From NCBI GenBank assembly GCA_933228895.1, contig OW121854.1, positions 59,562,609 to 59,626,608 on the forward strand: DNA of 64,000 nucleotides. Reading direction: 5' to 3'. The notes beneath the pieces are model-generated. The model made no database searches. It saw only the letters and a program-made list of their open reading frames with translations, and was not told the DNA's origin. This document shows positions 1 through 13,639 of the stretch, piece after piece (the first letter of the stretch is position 1; every line of letters begins with the position of its first letter). Made by a program: the position numbers and the translations under genes. The DNA is from Platycnemis pennipes (taxonomy: Eukaryota; Arthropoda; Insecta; Odonata; Platycnemididae).

Positions 1-3000
1 ATGCTAGCAACAAAGAAGATTTATTCATTTCTCAATACAGTAAGGCTCAACCATACAAGACATTAGTTTGGAGACTAGGGGTATGAGTGTTTAACTACCC
101 GTTTTTGTGGTCTTGAATCAGTTGGCCAACACGAAGAAAATTTTCTTTTAATAGATTCTCAATGAACTGGAGTTATTATTTTCCTTTCTGCCTTGCACCC
201 TGGCCCTGCAAATGCGAGGGTAATGAGGTTTTAAAATGTATCGCATTAGCTGCCTCCACAGGTAACGGGAGGTTGTATGAATTCCATTCTTGTGGCATGA
301 AACGTCTTGCAATTCGTATTCTGACGGCCACGCCGCGAGTGCTCGGAGGTATTAGGAGTTCCGCCTTATCTCGATTTCAATTTGATGATGTAACACGCTC
401 AAAACGTATCAGTTCCCGTATTTTTAAACGCCCCCGTAACGTGCGTAAAACTTTTTGATCTTCGAACGGCCGACACCACGGAGTTCCCGTGACACGATAA
501 AGGGAAAAGCCGCGGCATTGTTCTCGAGCGTTGTTCCGATTAAGTAAAATACACGCGCTTTGTTTCATCCGATGTTATTTGCGTTATCTGAGATCGCGGG
601 CGTAATTTTATGTCATTATTATTACAGGGGCGTTTCTAAATTATCAGCTTACGTGAATGAGTTAATCTCGGCAGCTGCTTCCGCATCAAACTGTTTCCAA
701 TGCCCTCGAGATTTTAAAATGTCCTTTAGTTTGACCATCCCTTTTTATGCTCTGGAGATCTTTTCATAAGCATACAGTTTTGTTTTGTTTTCATGTTTAA
801 CCGTGGAATTTTAATTTGATGGTCCCTCTTTTAGTCAATTGTCGGTTTAATACTTAAATTATGGGTAATAAATAACTTCTTATGTAGAATAACGCATTTG
901 ATTTTTTGTGTGTTATACCTGTCAGGTAAGGTGGGTTTCGATGGTGCTAGAACACAGCCCTCATAACCTTTCAAATGATACGTTACTTCAATTCCGCATA
1001 CTTCCCACCTCTCATTTTTTTTAGTCCAAACTGACTATTTTTCTACTTCCTATACAAGATAAGCAAATGTTTTCGTTCTTAAAGTGCACAGCATGTTAAC
1101 GAAATTGCAGATGTAGCAAAATCTGATTAGTTTGTGGATGTGTCAACTTCAGTAAATAATTTAAATAGACGGGAAGAATTGATTATTGAAACATTTTCAA
1201 ACGACAATGTTTTGCTCTCTATGTAGATTCGTCGTGAAGTAAAACGGTTCGCGAAGATGAATTTGGAACGCGCTTAGGTGTCCGCATGCTTACATGCGCC
1301 AATCAAGTTTGTCTATGACCTTGCTAATGTACCGCAGCGCAGAGGATACGTTTCTCGCAGCACTAGCGTTGAGTCTACCTCCGCGACGAACGTCGGCACG
1401 AGTTAAAGCACATGAAGTGGACCCAGCGGGGAAATTCCGGAAGGCTTTTTCCTTTCGGCGAACCAAAAAATGATCGAGGACCCAGGGAGCTTCCTCTCGT
1501 CCGTAGAAGCTGATGGAAGAGGAGGAGGGTGGGTAAACGAGCGTGAAGAACGAGTGAGAGAGGAGGAGCGAGTGAAATGAAAGAAAAACGAAAGCGCGCG
1601 TGAGAAGGGCCGGCGGTAGGTATCGGCGGCGGCACGTTGATTCGCTAACCCATATCGACGGGTCCGGTTCGGTCGCGTGCTCCGAGCAAAGGGCGGAGAG
1701 AGAGAGAGAAGTGAGCAGGGAGAGAGGGGGTGGGGGAGTGGGAGGAAATGAAGGGGGACAGGTAGGGGGGGAGGGATTTCGAGACGGCTGCGCTGCTGAC
1801 GTAACGGCCTCCGTAGAGAGAGGAGAGAGAAGTCAGGCGCGCGCTCGCTGGCTTGTGTGCGAGCGAGGTTGGCGCCCTCTCACGGGGTCCCCTCCTTCCC
1901 TCGGAGTTTAAAAGGCGTGGGATTGCAAGGCCGATCCTCCACGCCTTCTTCACTACACGCCCTCGCCTCTTTTCGTCCGTCAAAGGCTCGCTTCTCTTCC
2001 TCTCTTTCTCTTTTCTTCGCCCGCCTTCGGCTCCGCCTTTCTCCTCACATCTCTCTCTCCTTTCACTCCTCCGCGGCAGTCCTCTTTCTCTCCCTCCCAC
2101 CCTTTCACGCCCATTAACGCCTCTCCCGGGTATCCGAGACCGTTCGCGTGCCTCTCGGACGCGCGCGTTCGCAAACACGCGATTTTTCGGCCGTTCGTCC
2201 TTCCCCCTCCACTCCCCTCACGTTCGATTCAATGCGAAGGAGTTGGTGGTGCTGGTACGTTTTTTTTTTAACTGCCCTCCCCGAATCTCTCCCGATTGAA
2301 TAGATGTAGGACGGGAAGTCCTCAAGGGTATTATCTTTGGAAATAGCCCCCAGTAATGGGAGCTTTTATGTACCACCCTCTAATAATCACCAGTTTGTTC
2401 AGTTTATTGTTATTACAGTCAAACACCGCGTTTCATATATTTCGTAGTTACAGCTGGCTCACCAAGAATTGGAATTTTCTCTCGAGTTTATTTTTAATGA
2501 CAAATATCTCTGCATGAAATTGACGTAGAACTTAATAATTACGAGAATTAATACCGCCATATAACCGATGACAAGTTTTTAAATTCATCTATCTCGTACG
2601 ATAAAGTAACTATTAATTACTCACTGGATAACGCCAGAATTGTAAACAAATGTGTTGCGGCTTTTTTCGGCTGCATTTCCATCGAAATCGTTGTTTTAAA
2701 ATAGTTGTGCGATGTATAAACCTGGTATAAAAATTGTATTTATCTCAGTTTTCCGCGTTTAATGTATGTTTTCGTTAACTTTAGCCAGATCGTAATCAGG
2801 TGCTTCTTTTTCTGGGTAATACGTATGCCATTTTACCCTGTGTATTTTGTCCATTTCAAATTTGACGGGTGAAGGCGATGCTTAAATGTTAGTAAAATCA
2901 TATCGAATGTTCACTGACGTAATTTACTTATCAATCAAAATTTAATCTTAAGCTTTTAATTTGGTATACCCCAGAAATATTTTGTTCGTACTCTTACGAG

Positions 3001-5353
3001 TATTTCAAGCTATAGATGTTATTCTGTCATCATAGAATTTTGATACATAGACACCTTGTTTAATTATAGATTAGCTTTAATTTCCAGCAATATCAAGCTA
3101 ATGTAAAGGAGTAAATGTAAAGTGGAGATGGTGTGGTACGCATTGCCAATGCAGGCCTGCAACTGACGTTAAGGCCTCGGAGCGTCTTCCGAAGTCAGCA
3201 TTAGTGGAACACGGTCATGCCGTCTTTCGTATCTAGAACGAGACCAATTTTATTTTGTAGCGATCGTGACCTCAACCTATACGAGTCATTTTGAAATCAG
3301 ATATATCTCTGTGGTTAGTGCTAAGGTGGCATTTTACATCCAGAGGGTTTTTTTCTCTCCTCACCGCATCACATTTAAATTACCGTTACTCACGTAGCTT
3401 AAAATGAAAGTTTTTCTTAGCCCATCGGATGTTGCGCCATATTATTGAAAACAGAATCCATCGTTGCCGAAAGTTTCCAGTTGTTGCTATTACCAGTGCT
3501 GTAATTATTGTATATGCAATCAAGATATTTTTGCAATGAATTTGAAGCATGTTTAGTTACGTATTCACGGTTGATCTCACGTACAAGATTTTAATGGTAA
3601 GGAATGAAAAGGGAAGTTATTGAGGTGTTTCACTCCTCCTTTCCCTCGTTCAAATCCTACATGGTGGAAAGATTTTATGTATTTTCGTTATTCCATCCGT
3701 GTTCACGACTGATATCACGTAGGCATCGACGAAGGCCATGTTTAGTTTTCGTGGAACCGCTGGTTTTGTCTGCCGTGGTAAAAATTATGGCCATCTCGTG
3801 TTGTGCTTGTGATGCCCCCGCTTAATGTTTATAAAGAAAAATAGGAGATAAAAGCAATCTCGCTCGAATGCCTTGATTAATGACGGCATTCTTCTGGAAT
3901 TTTGAGATAACCTGAGAAAAAAAACGTCGAGAATTTAGAAATCTGATTTCTTTCTTTTATTCCTAGTTTCGCAATTGCAGTATCCAAGCTTCGGGCCCAC
4001 GGGATACAATTTGTGTAGCTGTTCTCCTGGCCCTTGTGTGGGTGGTGTTTAAGCTGAATAGATGATGGTTGAGGAAATTGTATGAATTGGGCAGGTCAGA
4101 AAAACGTAGGTAAGGCGCAACTAAATCTCTGCCTTTTTCCAAATGAGAATCGAATAAAAACCGTAATGCACTATTAGAAAATAGTGATGCTTTCTGCATT
4201 TTCTCACTTTGAGGGAGAAAATCTTGTGAGAAATGCCCCCCACGATAGACGCTCCCAGAGTTCTTCACACGAGACTTAGGGCCATATTCACAATCAGAAT
4301 TCAACTACTGTCTATGTCCACTATTAACGTCCTAAAATATCCACTTCGAGGCATATTAGTGTGCAGATTCACCCTGCAAAGTCGGTATTTCCACGCTGTA
4401 TACCACTTCGGACCACATCGAGGAGAATTTGTATACACTTTCGAATCGTAACAGATTTTGTGACGTAATCAGTAGACGTGAGGCTGTAGTTGGGATACTG
4501 GGACATATTTAAAATCTCAACTCCGTTTTCAGCGTCCCGCTGAGAAGTAATAAGTACCATTTTTGCAGGTTGAATCTGTACACCAATTTGGCTCTTTGTA
4601 ATGATTTGAGGACGGGGAAAGTAGAAACGAGACTGCAGTTGAGATGATGAGTATGGCCCTTACGCAAAAGAGGTTTTCTGTGCCATTACTATTCGCTCAA
4701 CGCTATCGGATCGCTCTTCAGTCGCTTGGCATATCATTCTAACTTTTCTATCTCAATCTCCTCACTCCCTTGTTCCCCCCCTTGCTAAAGTCAGCGCCGT
4801 GGCGTCTCTTGATGATTCAATTTGCTCCCCTCTATCTCACGTAGGATGGGTAGCTTCCTGTGTGCCGTGCACGCGCGATTTATCGACGTTCGCCGCCTCG
4901 TCTCCGCCCAGCCCGAGCGAGGATTGTGCGTCTCGTGATTCGCCGCAGGAGGGCACATTGAAAATGAAGGTCCAGCCATTTGTCTTGCCTGAGAGGTGGT
5001 ACTATGCGACGATGCATTGATTCCACCTCAGAATATTTCGATATGAGTAGATAACTTACTCAGTAAGTATATGAGACTTTCGTGGTATTTTGGCTACGGA
5101 TAGCTTGGTTGATTTGACGATCATGGTGCAGCAAGTCGCCAGATTAGTTTGTGTAACTGTACTGGAGATAGTTGATTCCCCTAATACCTTATCAATAATG
5201 TGCCCTTAACTGAAAACTTGGACACACTTTGTTGTATATTTTTCAGTTGACAGCCATATTTCTGTGTGATAGTTTGCGGTGAAGCCTATATTTTCATAAC
5301 TCACCTGGTTAGTATCACCATAGTTGCGATGTTCCTTCTCTACCTCAATCTTT
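1..5353. other. No recognisable gene
   Basis: AT-rich except a GC/CpG-rich block at about 1590-2230 with GA and CT runs and a TTTAAAAG box at 1907-1914. Antisense ORF pairs across that block are low-complexity. Nothing else recognised. Confidence 0.6.
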
Positions 5354-5971
5354 TTATCGAACGTCTAGTATTGGAATTCTCTGCTTTTCCCCACGCCTTT
5401 TCGTTTTCAGTAGACATCTCTTCTCTTCCACTCTTCTTAAGACTTCTTCGTTTGTCACTCGATCGATCCATTTTATCTTCGTCATTCTTCGGTAGCAAAA
5501 CATTTCAAATGCTTCCAGCCTGGACTTCTCTGCTGCTGTTATTGTCCATACTTCGCTGCCATATAGTACAATGCTCCAGATGTATGTTCTAATGAAATGT
5601 TTCCTGACTTCCACGCTTGTATTTGCAACTGTAAGCAGAATCTTCTTCTGGTAAAATGCCCTTTTTGCTAGGGCAATTCTACTGGCATTTTCTCTTTTAC
5701 TTCGTCCATCGCTGGTTACTCGGCTTCTCAGGTAGCAGAACTCTTCCACCTCCTCGATTTTTTGTTTTCCTAGTTTAATATTGGTCCTGGGTTCGTTTCT
5801 TCTGATGCATACCAATACCTTAATTTTCTTTTTATTGATGTTCAGATGATATCTGGTCATTGTTCTTTCCATATTTCCTAGTGTCTTCTTTAAATCTCCT
5901 TCTGTTTCTGCCATGACTGCTATGTCATCAGCGAATCGTAGCATGCTGATTTTCTCCCGGCGGATATTCAT
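5354..5971 (-). pseudogene. LINE reverse transcriptase C-terminal ORF (205 codons)
   Basis: The open stretch begins MNIRREKISMLRFADD, with the catalytic FADD at residues 13-16. A NINKKKIKVLVC block follows at 44-55, matching the usual N-x-x-K-T-K element with the Thr changed. Next come EEFCYLRSRVTSDG (76-89), IVLYGSEVWT (134-143) and FEMFCYRRMTKIKW (155-168). The ATG is internal to the original ORF: homologous sequence continues upstream as IYIEKAI, then a TGA stop, then DVKEKSPG. This is therefore a dead fragment of an enzyme that once copied LINE RNA into DNA at the target site. It has no neighbouring partner ORF. Confidence 0.85.
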
Positions 5972-6040
5972 TCCCGGAGACTTTTCTTTGACATCTCAGA
6001 TGGCTTTCTCGATGTAGATATTAAATAATACGGGATGTAG
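5354..6040 (-). mobile_element. 5'-truncated non-LTR retrotransposon (LINE), reverse transcriptase fragment
   Basis: The minus strand encodes the C-terminal half of a LINE reverse transcriptase. It starts near an upstream VLFNIYIEKAI segment (RT block before the catalytic loop) at about 6030. It continues through the FADD catalytic box to the downstream LYGSEVWT and NEEVLRRVEEKR segments. The 5' part of the element, including endonuclease and RT fingers, is missing, as is usual for target-primed integration. An in-frame TGA at 5996-5998 interrupts the reading. The last residues diverge from the usual GHILRH-type ending, so the 3' end is also eroded or truncated. The clade is probably RTE- or L2-like, judged only by motif style. 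Confidence 0.85.
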
Positions 6041-9000
6041 ACATTAAATATTAATAAATATTAAAAATTCGAAATAATGAGTCCTTGGTGGAGCTTTTCT
6101 GCCCTCTTCTGTCATTCTCTGAGGGGGGAGATCGAGTTGGGTGCGGTGGGAGGTGAGAGTCCAGCCGGGAGGAGTGTAGGCGCGGAAGAAAAGAAATGGG
6201 GCTGACTTTTTGACGGGGGTGTGGCTTAAAAGCACGCCAGTGGTCTGAAGCACGCCTACCGCTCCCAATTATACAATCACACGTTTCCGGTTTCAATCTT
6301 TTTTTCCAAGCCCCGAGACATAACATTCGTGGTGGTCACAAATTCTGCTTTTCTTTATCCGTCGGATTCTGTGATTAATTCTGCCGGCTACCGCTCTCCG
6401 CGTCTCATGACGGACGCCCTCGGGAGCGGGAGGCCACGGATTTAAGCAATTAATTTATATACCAGTTGCCAGTGCGAGTGAGTAATCACTGCAGTGATTT
6501 TTTACCCGCATTAATGGCTTGTTTTTCGAGGTTGTAATCGGTGGAGGAAAGTGTTATCTTCTCCGTTGGACTAAGTAATCAAAAAGTCTTAAGAGCATCT
6601 TACTGGCTGCGGATTGCGGCCTTCTTTCCGAATGCGAATCGCTTGAAAACATTTGTCAGGTAAACTTTGAAGAGCCTCAAACCTAGAATTACGTTTTGGA
6701 TTATGATTACATGTAGCTGCGAACGTCTTCGATACTACTGTGCAACTTCAAAGTAGGTTAAAACATATTAAGGTCGCTTATGTCACGAACGGTGAACTGC
6801 ACGGCGCTTATGGCTTGGAATGTGTGGCATTTCCGATTAAGCGGAAACATCACATAGCTATTCGGTGGATATCCTTTATCTAGCGTGTAGTTCCCATGAC
6901 ACGGTTAAAAACAATACTTCCTCCCCCGGGATCCCCCCAAGCATTCATTCTCTTCCACTCTTTGTGGGAGCTTGGAGGTGACCGACTTAACTGTGGGATC
7001 AAAATTATTCCGAACTGAATATTTATGACTTGAATTTTTAGACTAATGTGAATTATCTTCGCTCAGCTTTCGGGGTTGCGACATGACTCAGGAAACGTTA
7101 CAGAACATTATCAATGTATCGTTTCTTTTATTTCAACGCTGCTGTTACAAACCATTGTTTTGGACTTTGAACGAGTTATAGATGGAATGCCAGCGATGTA
7201 TTGTAATAAGTAATTAACTCCATATCGCGCTGCCATTGAGAAAAAGGATGAGGTGAAAGTTTGTGTATTTTATACTAATGCTTCACAAAAGTATCCTGCG
7301 TTAATTTAGATAGAGGACGTCATTGATACCGTGGCTGTTAAGTCACGATGTTTCTCAATAGCAGATTTTTTTAAATTTGGATGTGGTACAACCTACTACT
7401 ATATCTTATCTCATTCCAATGAATGTGTACTTAGGAGATTTAATGTGATAAAATTTTCATTTCCCGGAGGGACAAGTCGAAACGCTCATAAATTCTATGG
7501 TGTCCACCCAATGACGCAATGATGGTTGCACCACATTCACAAGAAGAGACTTACCAGTACGTACCCGCTTGCTAAAACGGAAATACGCTCCTAGATTCTC
7601 CCCCGTTGGATTCCTTAGGCCGGGTGAAATCGTGCGAGATAAAAAGGCTCCCGACTGCTAATTTCTTTCCGCTATCATTCCCAATCCCCTTCTTCCTCCA
7701 GGGCCTGTTATTTTTTCCCGTGGTAATTTGCTCCCGCTTTCATGAGAGGGCGAGATAGGAGAACGGTGCTATCGCTGCGTGATTAATTCGGGGTAGGTGG
7801 AGGGAGGGGGGAAGGATTTTATTGCGGAAGATGTATTAATTCGCGAGACCGCTATGGGCCCGACTCGTTCAACGATTAAGGTAGCTAGCTCACTTACCTA
7901 GCGGCCTCTCTCATTGTTGTCTCACCCCTATGGGGGAGGGAAATGGAGTGAGGGCGTGGGGAAAGGCGGGTCGGTTGTTTAAGGAGTGGAGAGCCCGTCC
8001 TCTTCCACTCTATCTCGTGCCGATGAATTTCCGGTGCGGCTCCGTAGGGAACCCAAACTCTTCCCTCCCCTCTCTTTTGGACGTAGCATAAGTACGGGGT
8101 GCGGCCGCCATGGGGGCTCGTGGTGTGGTCCACTTTGCCCCCCACTTTCGGGTCCTTCCTTCCCCCGTTCCCTGAATACCCCACCTCGCTCCTTTTCTAC
8201 GCCTCATCTGGTGTTTGAAATCCAATACGGTGGACATGTGGGGCGGGCTCGCCTCCCCCACCCACCTCCCAAACTCGATGTGGTGCCTCATCCGACCCTC
8301 CTGATCGGGCCTTCCCCCCTCCTAAGGGCTCTCTTATTCCTACCCGCCCTTAAACGGTCCGATCTTCTCCTCAAATGCGCGTAGCTATCCCCCCCTCTCA
8401 ATAGGAGTGGTGTGCTATAAGGATATAATGTATGGAATATCTATAAACGTTTTCATCCCCCTCGCCCGAGTCCCAATTAAGGAAAATAATTCGTAATTTT
8501 GATCGGTACATTTCTCTGCGGGGTCTCTTTTCTGAGGCGTTATTGTATGGGAAGAAATCAATCGGTTGAATCCATTCAGACTCGTGGCTGGGTGGAAATT
8601 TGTAGGCGGGGGATGCGAGGGCAATGAAATTTGACGCTAAATACTCTTTTAAGTCTGTTTGCGAAGGAGATTACTCGAATTCAGTTATGTCGGTCAACGG
8701 GTCGTCGTCATCGGTGAATGAATCTGCTATGGGGTTGGCGTGTGTTGAACTTGGTTTAAATTCCAGTATAGGCCTGACGTGAGTTATATGCAATTCCTTC
8801 TTCCGTTTCCTGGCTTAGTTTCGGTCTCGCCATTAGATCTTCCTAGTTACCCCAAAAAGAGGAAACCTCCCAAGGAGTGCTGAATCTAATGGTGATAAAA
8901 CTTATAGGTCAGTTGAGGCAGCATATTTCTGGTATTCACATCGACTTGGCCAACTCGTAATTTTCACTCTTATTCCACTTAATCGTTGCCATATTTATAC

Positions 9001-11760
9001 TGTGCAACGTATTCCGCCTAAATATATTATCCGAAAAGCCTATTGTTTATGGACATATGAAGTGACGACATTATTATTAAGAAATGATTCGCATTATTGA
9101 TAATAAAATATGACGTCTTAACGAACATGAAGCTGAATGACCCTGGATATCGAAGCAACATGAACATTAATTAACTTAACGAGCATCAAGTGATTTTAAT
9201 GTCGGGCGTAAAAGGGTATGCTTAGAACTACGTAATTTTACTGAAAGTAATGCGTTAGCGGTGACGATTGCTCCCTTGCTCCCTAACTAAAACCCTTGCA
9301 GAGGACAGCACTTGCTTTTTCTTCAGTAGGAGTTTTGGATTTTATTCTCAGCTCTTTTGGACGTCTTGAGTTCATAACATAAGGCATAGACTACTTTACG
9401 GCATTTACATGTCTTTAATGTTTGTGGGATTGCAAAATTTCCATCATCTTTTGTGATGCAAGAAATTCGCAATCCATATCGAGTTAAAGTGAAAGGGATC
9501 ATGGCCGGGGAAGAAAGGATGGCTGGCTCCGCGATGCGTAGCTCGGGAGGGCGTGGAGGAGAAACGACATGGGTTCGACCAAATATGCGTCGAAGACACG
9601 CTATATACCTACTTCGTCTCTCACTTATCGACATCGAGAACTCCCTCTCCGAACTACCTCCCCCCCCCCCCCCGGCCCTTGTAACTTGCCCTTCTATACT
9701 CTCCTTTTCCGCTCCCTCATCTCGCCCTTCTTCCCTATTATTCTGTCCGCCCTCCTTCCACTGCAGACGCGAGGACACCCGGTGCTGCAGGGTTGTTCCC
9801 CTGCGGCTCCTCCCGCCTCCGGGGTCACCTGGTGCTTGCCCCAGGAAAGAGAGAGAGAGAAGGAACGCTATCTTTTCTTTCCCGTCGATTATTGGCGGAA
9901 GGGCCCTCGTAAAGGTGCTCGGGACATGAGTGCATCGTGAACGATGGGTCCTTAAGTGGCAGATGAGGCCATAGAAGACAGGGAGAAAGATGATATACCA
10001 TGCCGGGCATATGCGATGATATATGTTTCTCTGGCGTACGGTGTTCGGTATCGATTCCAACTGAATATCAATGGGGTAAATATGATATGCAATGTTTCTG
10101 AAATCCGTCTCAAACCGATGACGATCGCGAATTAATTTCACGGTTAGGTTTTAGGTTTAATTATCGGTTGGTTTTTTTTCGTAGGATATTTTATTTGGGC
10201 ATTCGGTTTCAGATTATTGTTTCTCTTCGATTACTTATTTGAGAATCATGTTGGATAAATTTATGCTTGTTCAAATTTCATTGTAGTCAGAGGCAAATTT
10301 TTCGTGAAAATAGTTGTGAAACAGATAATTGATCCTTTGATTACTGACAGTAATCAATGCCGGATACAATTTATTCTGGAGTTTCAATTGTATTATCTAG
10401 CCGTCCCGGATGCATTATGGCTTCTTCATATAAATTTCGCCGTTTGTCATTGTTGAAAGGTTTGCAGTCCATCTCCATTGAAACTGTAGTCTTCAGAATG
10501 AACTGGCAATATTTTTTCGTTCAAAATTTGAAATTTGACGCTTTTGGACGCGTAATTCATCGCATGCCTCTAAGTTTTAAAATATCACGTTAGTTTTTTT
10601 GAGTGGAATTTCGTCCCAAACTCAGCTAGCATTGAAATTTCTCCTCACCGATCTATCAAAAATCCCTCCACTTGCCAATATCACTGACTTTCCCTCCCAA
10701 GCTGAATCTGGGCGCTTTCCCCGCATTCTCCGGCCGGCGACGCCCTCCGGAAACTCCGGGAAATCCCAGTGTGCCACCCAGGACGTCTCAATAATCGGCC
10801 GGCCGAGCCGAGAGTTCGCGAAAACTGGGAGAGGCGACGGTCTTCGGGGAACGGCGCGCGGTCCGTAAACATTTTCCGTGCGCGTTTTTCGTGGAGGAAG
10901 TGGAAAGGCGGGAAGCGGCCGCGTGTGTACCTTCGCTACCGGCCCCTAAGAAGGGGGCCGACCGATAGTCCACTCCTTACCGCGGGCGGCTCTTAATGGA
11001 GACGTTTCCTCACGACGAGGTGTGTCCGGCCTCGTTTGCAAGGTTCTTCTTAGTAGGAGACAAGAGCGGTGGTTAGGGGTCTCCGTAGGTGGGCCCTGGG
11101 GATAGGAAAGGGTTTTGTCGATTTTTTTCCTTCTTTCCTGGAGAGTCCATTTTCGGATTATCCCCTCCTCATCTCGTCTCCCACGTCCGAGCTCGGGAAA
11201 GCAAAGTCTTTACGGACCGGGCACGGGCCTTTTCACTTCCCCCCCCCCCCCCCTCATCCCAGCCACTTACTTAATAGGACCGTCCCTCGGGGTCTATTAA
11301 AGAGAGAGGACGTGCCTCTTCACGAAGCGTGAATGAGGGACTTTGGAGGGGATGCATGGTTGGGCTCACGGAGACCCCCGAGCGCCGAGAAATGGAAGCT
11401 GGGCGTTGTTGGGAGCACGTGGTCGCTGATCGGAGATGGCGGCTATGGAGACGGAGATAGTGATTGTTTCATTGCGGTGGACAGGGGCCTGGTGAGAGAG
11501 GCCCTTGTCTCCTCTATCCCCAGGGGCCGTGTCAGGTTGCGGGTCGCTATGTCACGCGTGCAAGTTCATTAGTGTGCCCCCCAAAGTCCCCCTGGGCATC
11601 TGAAGGCAGCTGCATAGCATGGATCGGGGACTCCGCGAAAGACCATGGTGCTTTACTCGAGGTGGGGAGTTAATGTACTTGTTACCAGTGAGTGTTTTGT
11701 GAATAAGGGTTGCATATGTGGACGAGGTGGGAAGATTCTAAAACATCTCATTTCAGGGTT
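6041..11760. other. No recognisable gene
   Basis: GC/pyrimidine-rich blocks at about 7970-8350, 9640-9850 and 10720-11560, with C runs near 9659-9674 and 11240-11253. The longest ORF of the window (272 codons, minus, 9323-10141) spans the C run at 9659 and has low-complexity Gly/Arg in its centre. I treat it as chance. Confidence 0.55.
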
Positions 11761-12106
11761 TAATATCTAGGAGTTAATTAAACCAAACTAAAACTATATA
11801 ATATAAGATTAGTACTGCTCAGTGGTTTATAAGAGCAGCTTAACTACACATTTTTAAACACACCGAGTTAATTACACCAAACTAAAACTATAAAATATAA
11901 GATTGGTACTGCTCAATGGTTTATTTTAGCAGCTTAACTACACATTTTTAAACGCATCATGAGCCTTTTATGTAACATACCTGATGATGACACCGAAGTG
12001 TGTTGAAACACGTGTAGTTTAGTTGTTTAAATAAACCAGTGGGCAGTTTTAATCTTCTATTTATAACAATGCTCTTCTACTGCTTAACTCCTGATACTGT
12101 GGATTT
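11761..12106. mobile_element. Composite repeat: two direct 94-bp units and one inverted unit
   Basis: Unit 1 (11771-11864) and unit 2 (11865-11958) are direct copies: GAGTTAATTA, CCAAACTAAAACTATA, CAGTGGTTTAT or CAATGGTTTAT, CAGCTTAACTACACATTTTT. On the minus strand, 12103-12008 reads a third, more diverged copy: AGGAGTTAA, AGATTAAAACTG, CACTGGTTTAT, CTAAACTACACGTGTTT. The element therefore begins and ends with inverted copies of AGGAGTTAA. Between unit 2 and unit 3 lies CTGATGA … GAAAC ACACGTGT with an AATAAA. Such arrangements occur in Penelope-like retroelements and in some foldback elements; I saw no ORF to decide. Confidence 0.7.
11981..12016 (+). ncRNA. Hammerhead-ribozyme-like core (tentative)
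   Basis: CTGATGA at 11981-11987 and GAAA at 12005-12008 flank an ACAC-CGAA-GTGT hairpin. They are followed by the palindrome ACACGTGT and GTA, which resembles the short stem III and cleavage site of retroelement hammerheads. Stem II is not flush with the boxes (TG and GT mismatches) and stem I pairs poorly, so this may be a decayed copy or a coincidence. Confidence 0.3.
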
Positions 12107-13639
12107 TAAACATAAATTACTATAAAACCTCAAGTAATCATTTTAAGTGCAGTACAACCCGTACCGTCTTCGCCAGGTATCGGGTCGCGATCTACATGAT
12201 TCGGACATATGCTTTCGGGTGCTGGGGCTCTGTGAGGGGTAGGACGCTTTATTTAATAGCGGTCGATTATCGTCTGCTTTTGCCCACGAGACCATCTTGA
12301 TGCTAAGGTGGGGGCTTTGGGTTAAAAATCAGTTGAATAGTGATGAGTGAGTCACGTCGAGTCTTTGGCTACTACTGTATGGCATTATTTTACGAGTTAA
12401 ACATGGCATTGAAGGGAGAAAGGTTATGGTTGTCGAAACATACGCGTCACAAATAAAATAAAAAGACAAAATAGTGCAAAGTAACTTAAGAATCAGCTAT
12501 GTGGAGAGGGAAAAAATGAGAGAAGACAGCGCGGAATGTTGGTATCAGAGAGAATTCTGAGTGAATTGACCTTTTCGACATCGAGTGAAATTAAGTGTAT
12601 CAAAAAATGCAGAAGGAATAGTGTAATTCTTACAGCGTGCGGTATTTTAGGAAATGCGATATCCGCCACTCTCCTGTAATCGGTCGAATGGTTGACCGAT
12701 GGGACAGTGAAATTGATTAAATCAAACCCATGCGTCTTTCTTAACGCTAAGCGTTGAAATATTTACTAGGTCCGCCTGTAGATGTCAGTGATCCGCTTCT
12801 CGGGCACGCTCTTGGATATATTTGGCGGCCGAGGCTCTCTCGTTGAAGAAAAAGAAGGGACGGTGCTCGGGACCGTAGGTCTATCTCCGTCTTTCCGCCC
12901 CATCGCCTCATCCCCGTGCCAAAATGTTTTGAGCCAGTGCGAAGCGGCGTATGGTAATCGCCCGGCGGCGGCAGCCCCTTCGGACGTCTTCCCGGAGCCC
13001 TGCCGCCGCCCGCCCCCAACCATCCCCGCTGAACCTTTTATTTTTCACCGGCGACCACATGTCACACTTGCCTGGCGACACTGTATATCCCACGTCGTCG
13101 GAACCAGGTGAGTGTTCCCAACAGAAACCCCTTCTCTCGATGATTCCACCCTCTCTTGCTGCCTGCCCTTCTTCCTCCCACCCAACCCCCCTCCCTCTCC
13201 CTAAAAACTTCGCTACGCCTCCACGTGTGTTGTGTGTGGGGCGAGCCGAACTCAGCTTCCCACCCCTGCCCACCAAACCCCGTCATCCTTCCACCATCCC
13301 CCGTCACCCTGGGGTTCATCGAGCCGTGTTGAGTACGATGATAATCGATGCGTATCTTGCAGCCTCATCGTGTTCGAATCTCCTTACGGGTGCAAAGTGA
13401 GACGGGTGGGTGGCCGTGGGCTTTTGAGGTGACAGCCCTTTTCACCACCCTCCTCTCTCCTCCTCCCCTTCCGGTTTTCATTCTTCCTCATGATTCGGAC
13501 AACTTCGCAGAAATCTTCACAATTAACACTGGTCCTGCGAAAGGTTGTGGAATTTCTTGAGGCATTAAGGAAGAACTTGTAAATTACTAGGATATATTTA
13601 TGTAACAACCAGGCATCGTCACACATTCGGCATCGTCAG
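12107..13639. other. No recognisable gene; GC-rich block 12780-13330
   Basis: Several overlapping ORFs on both strands coincide with CpG-rich sequence. No domain or convincing splice-bounded exon was recognised. Confidence 0.55.

Noticed and set aside
1907..1952. TTTAAAAG box as a core promoter
   Set aside because: No initiator at the expected distance and no gene recognised downstream.
1645..2299. 177- and 148-codon ORFs on opposite strands
   Set aside because: Mutual antisense shadows in a GA/CT-rich block; Arg/Glu on one strand and Ser/Pro/Leu on the other.
9323..10141. 272-codon minus-strand ORF, the longest in the window
   Set aside because: Its centre is low-complexity Gly/Arg encoded by a C run, it has no recognisable domain, and two plus-strand ORFs overlap it. 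Composition explains the length.
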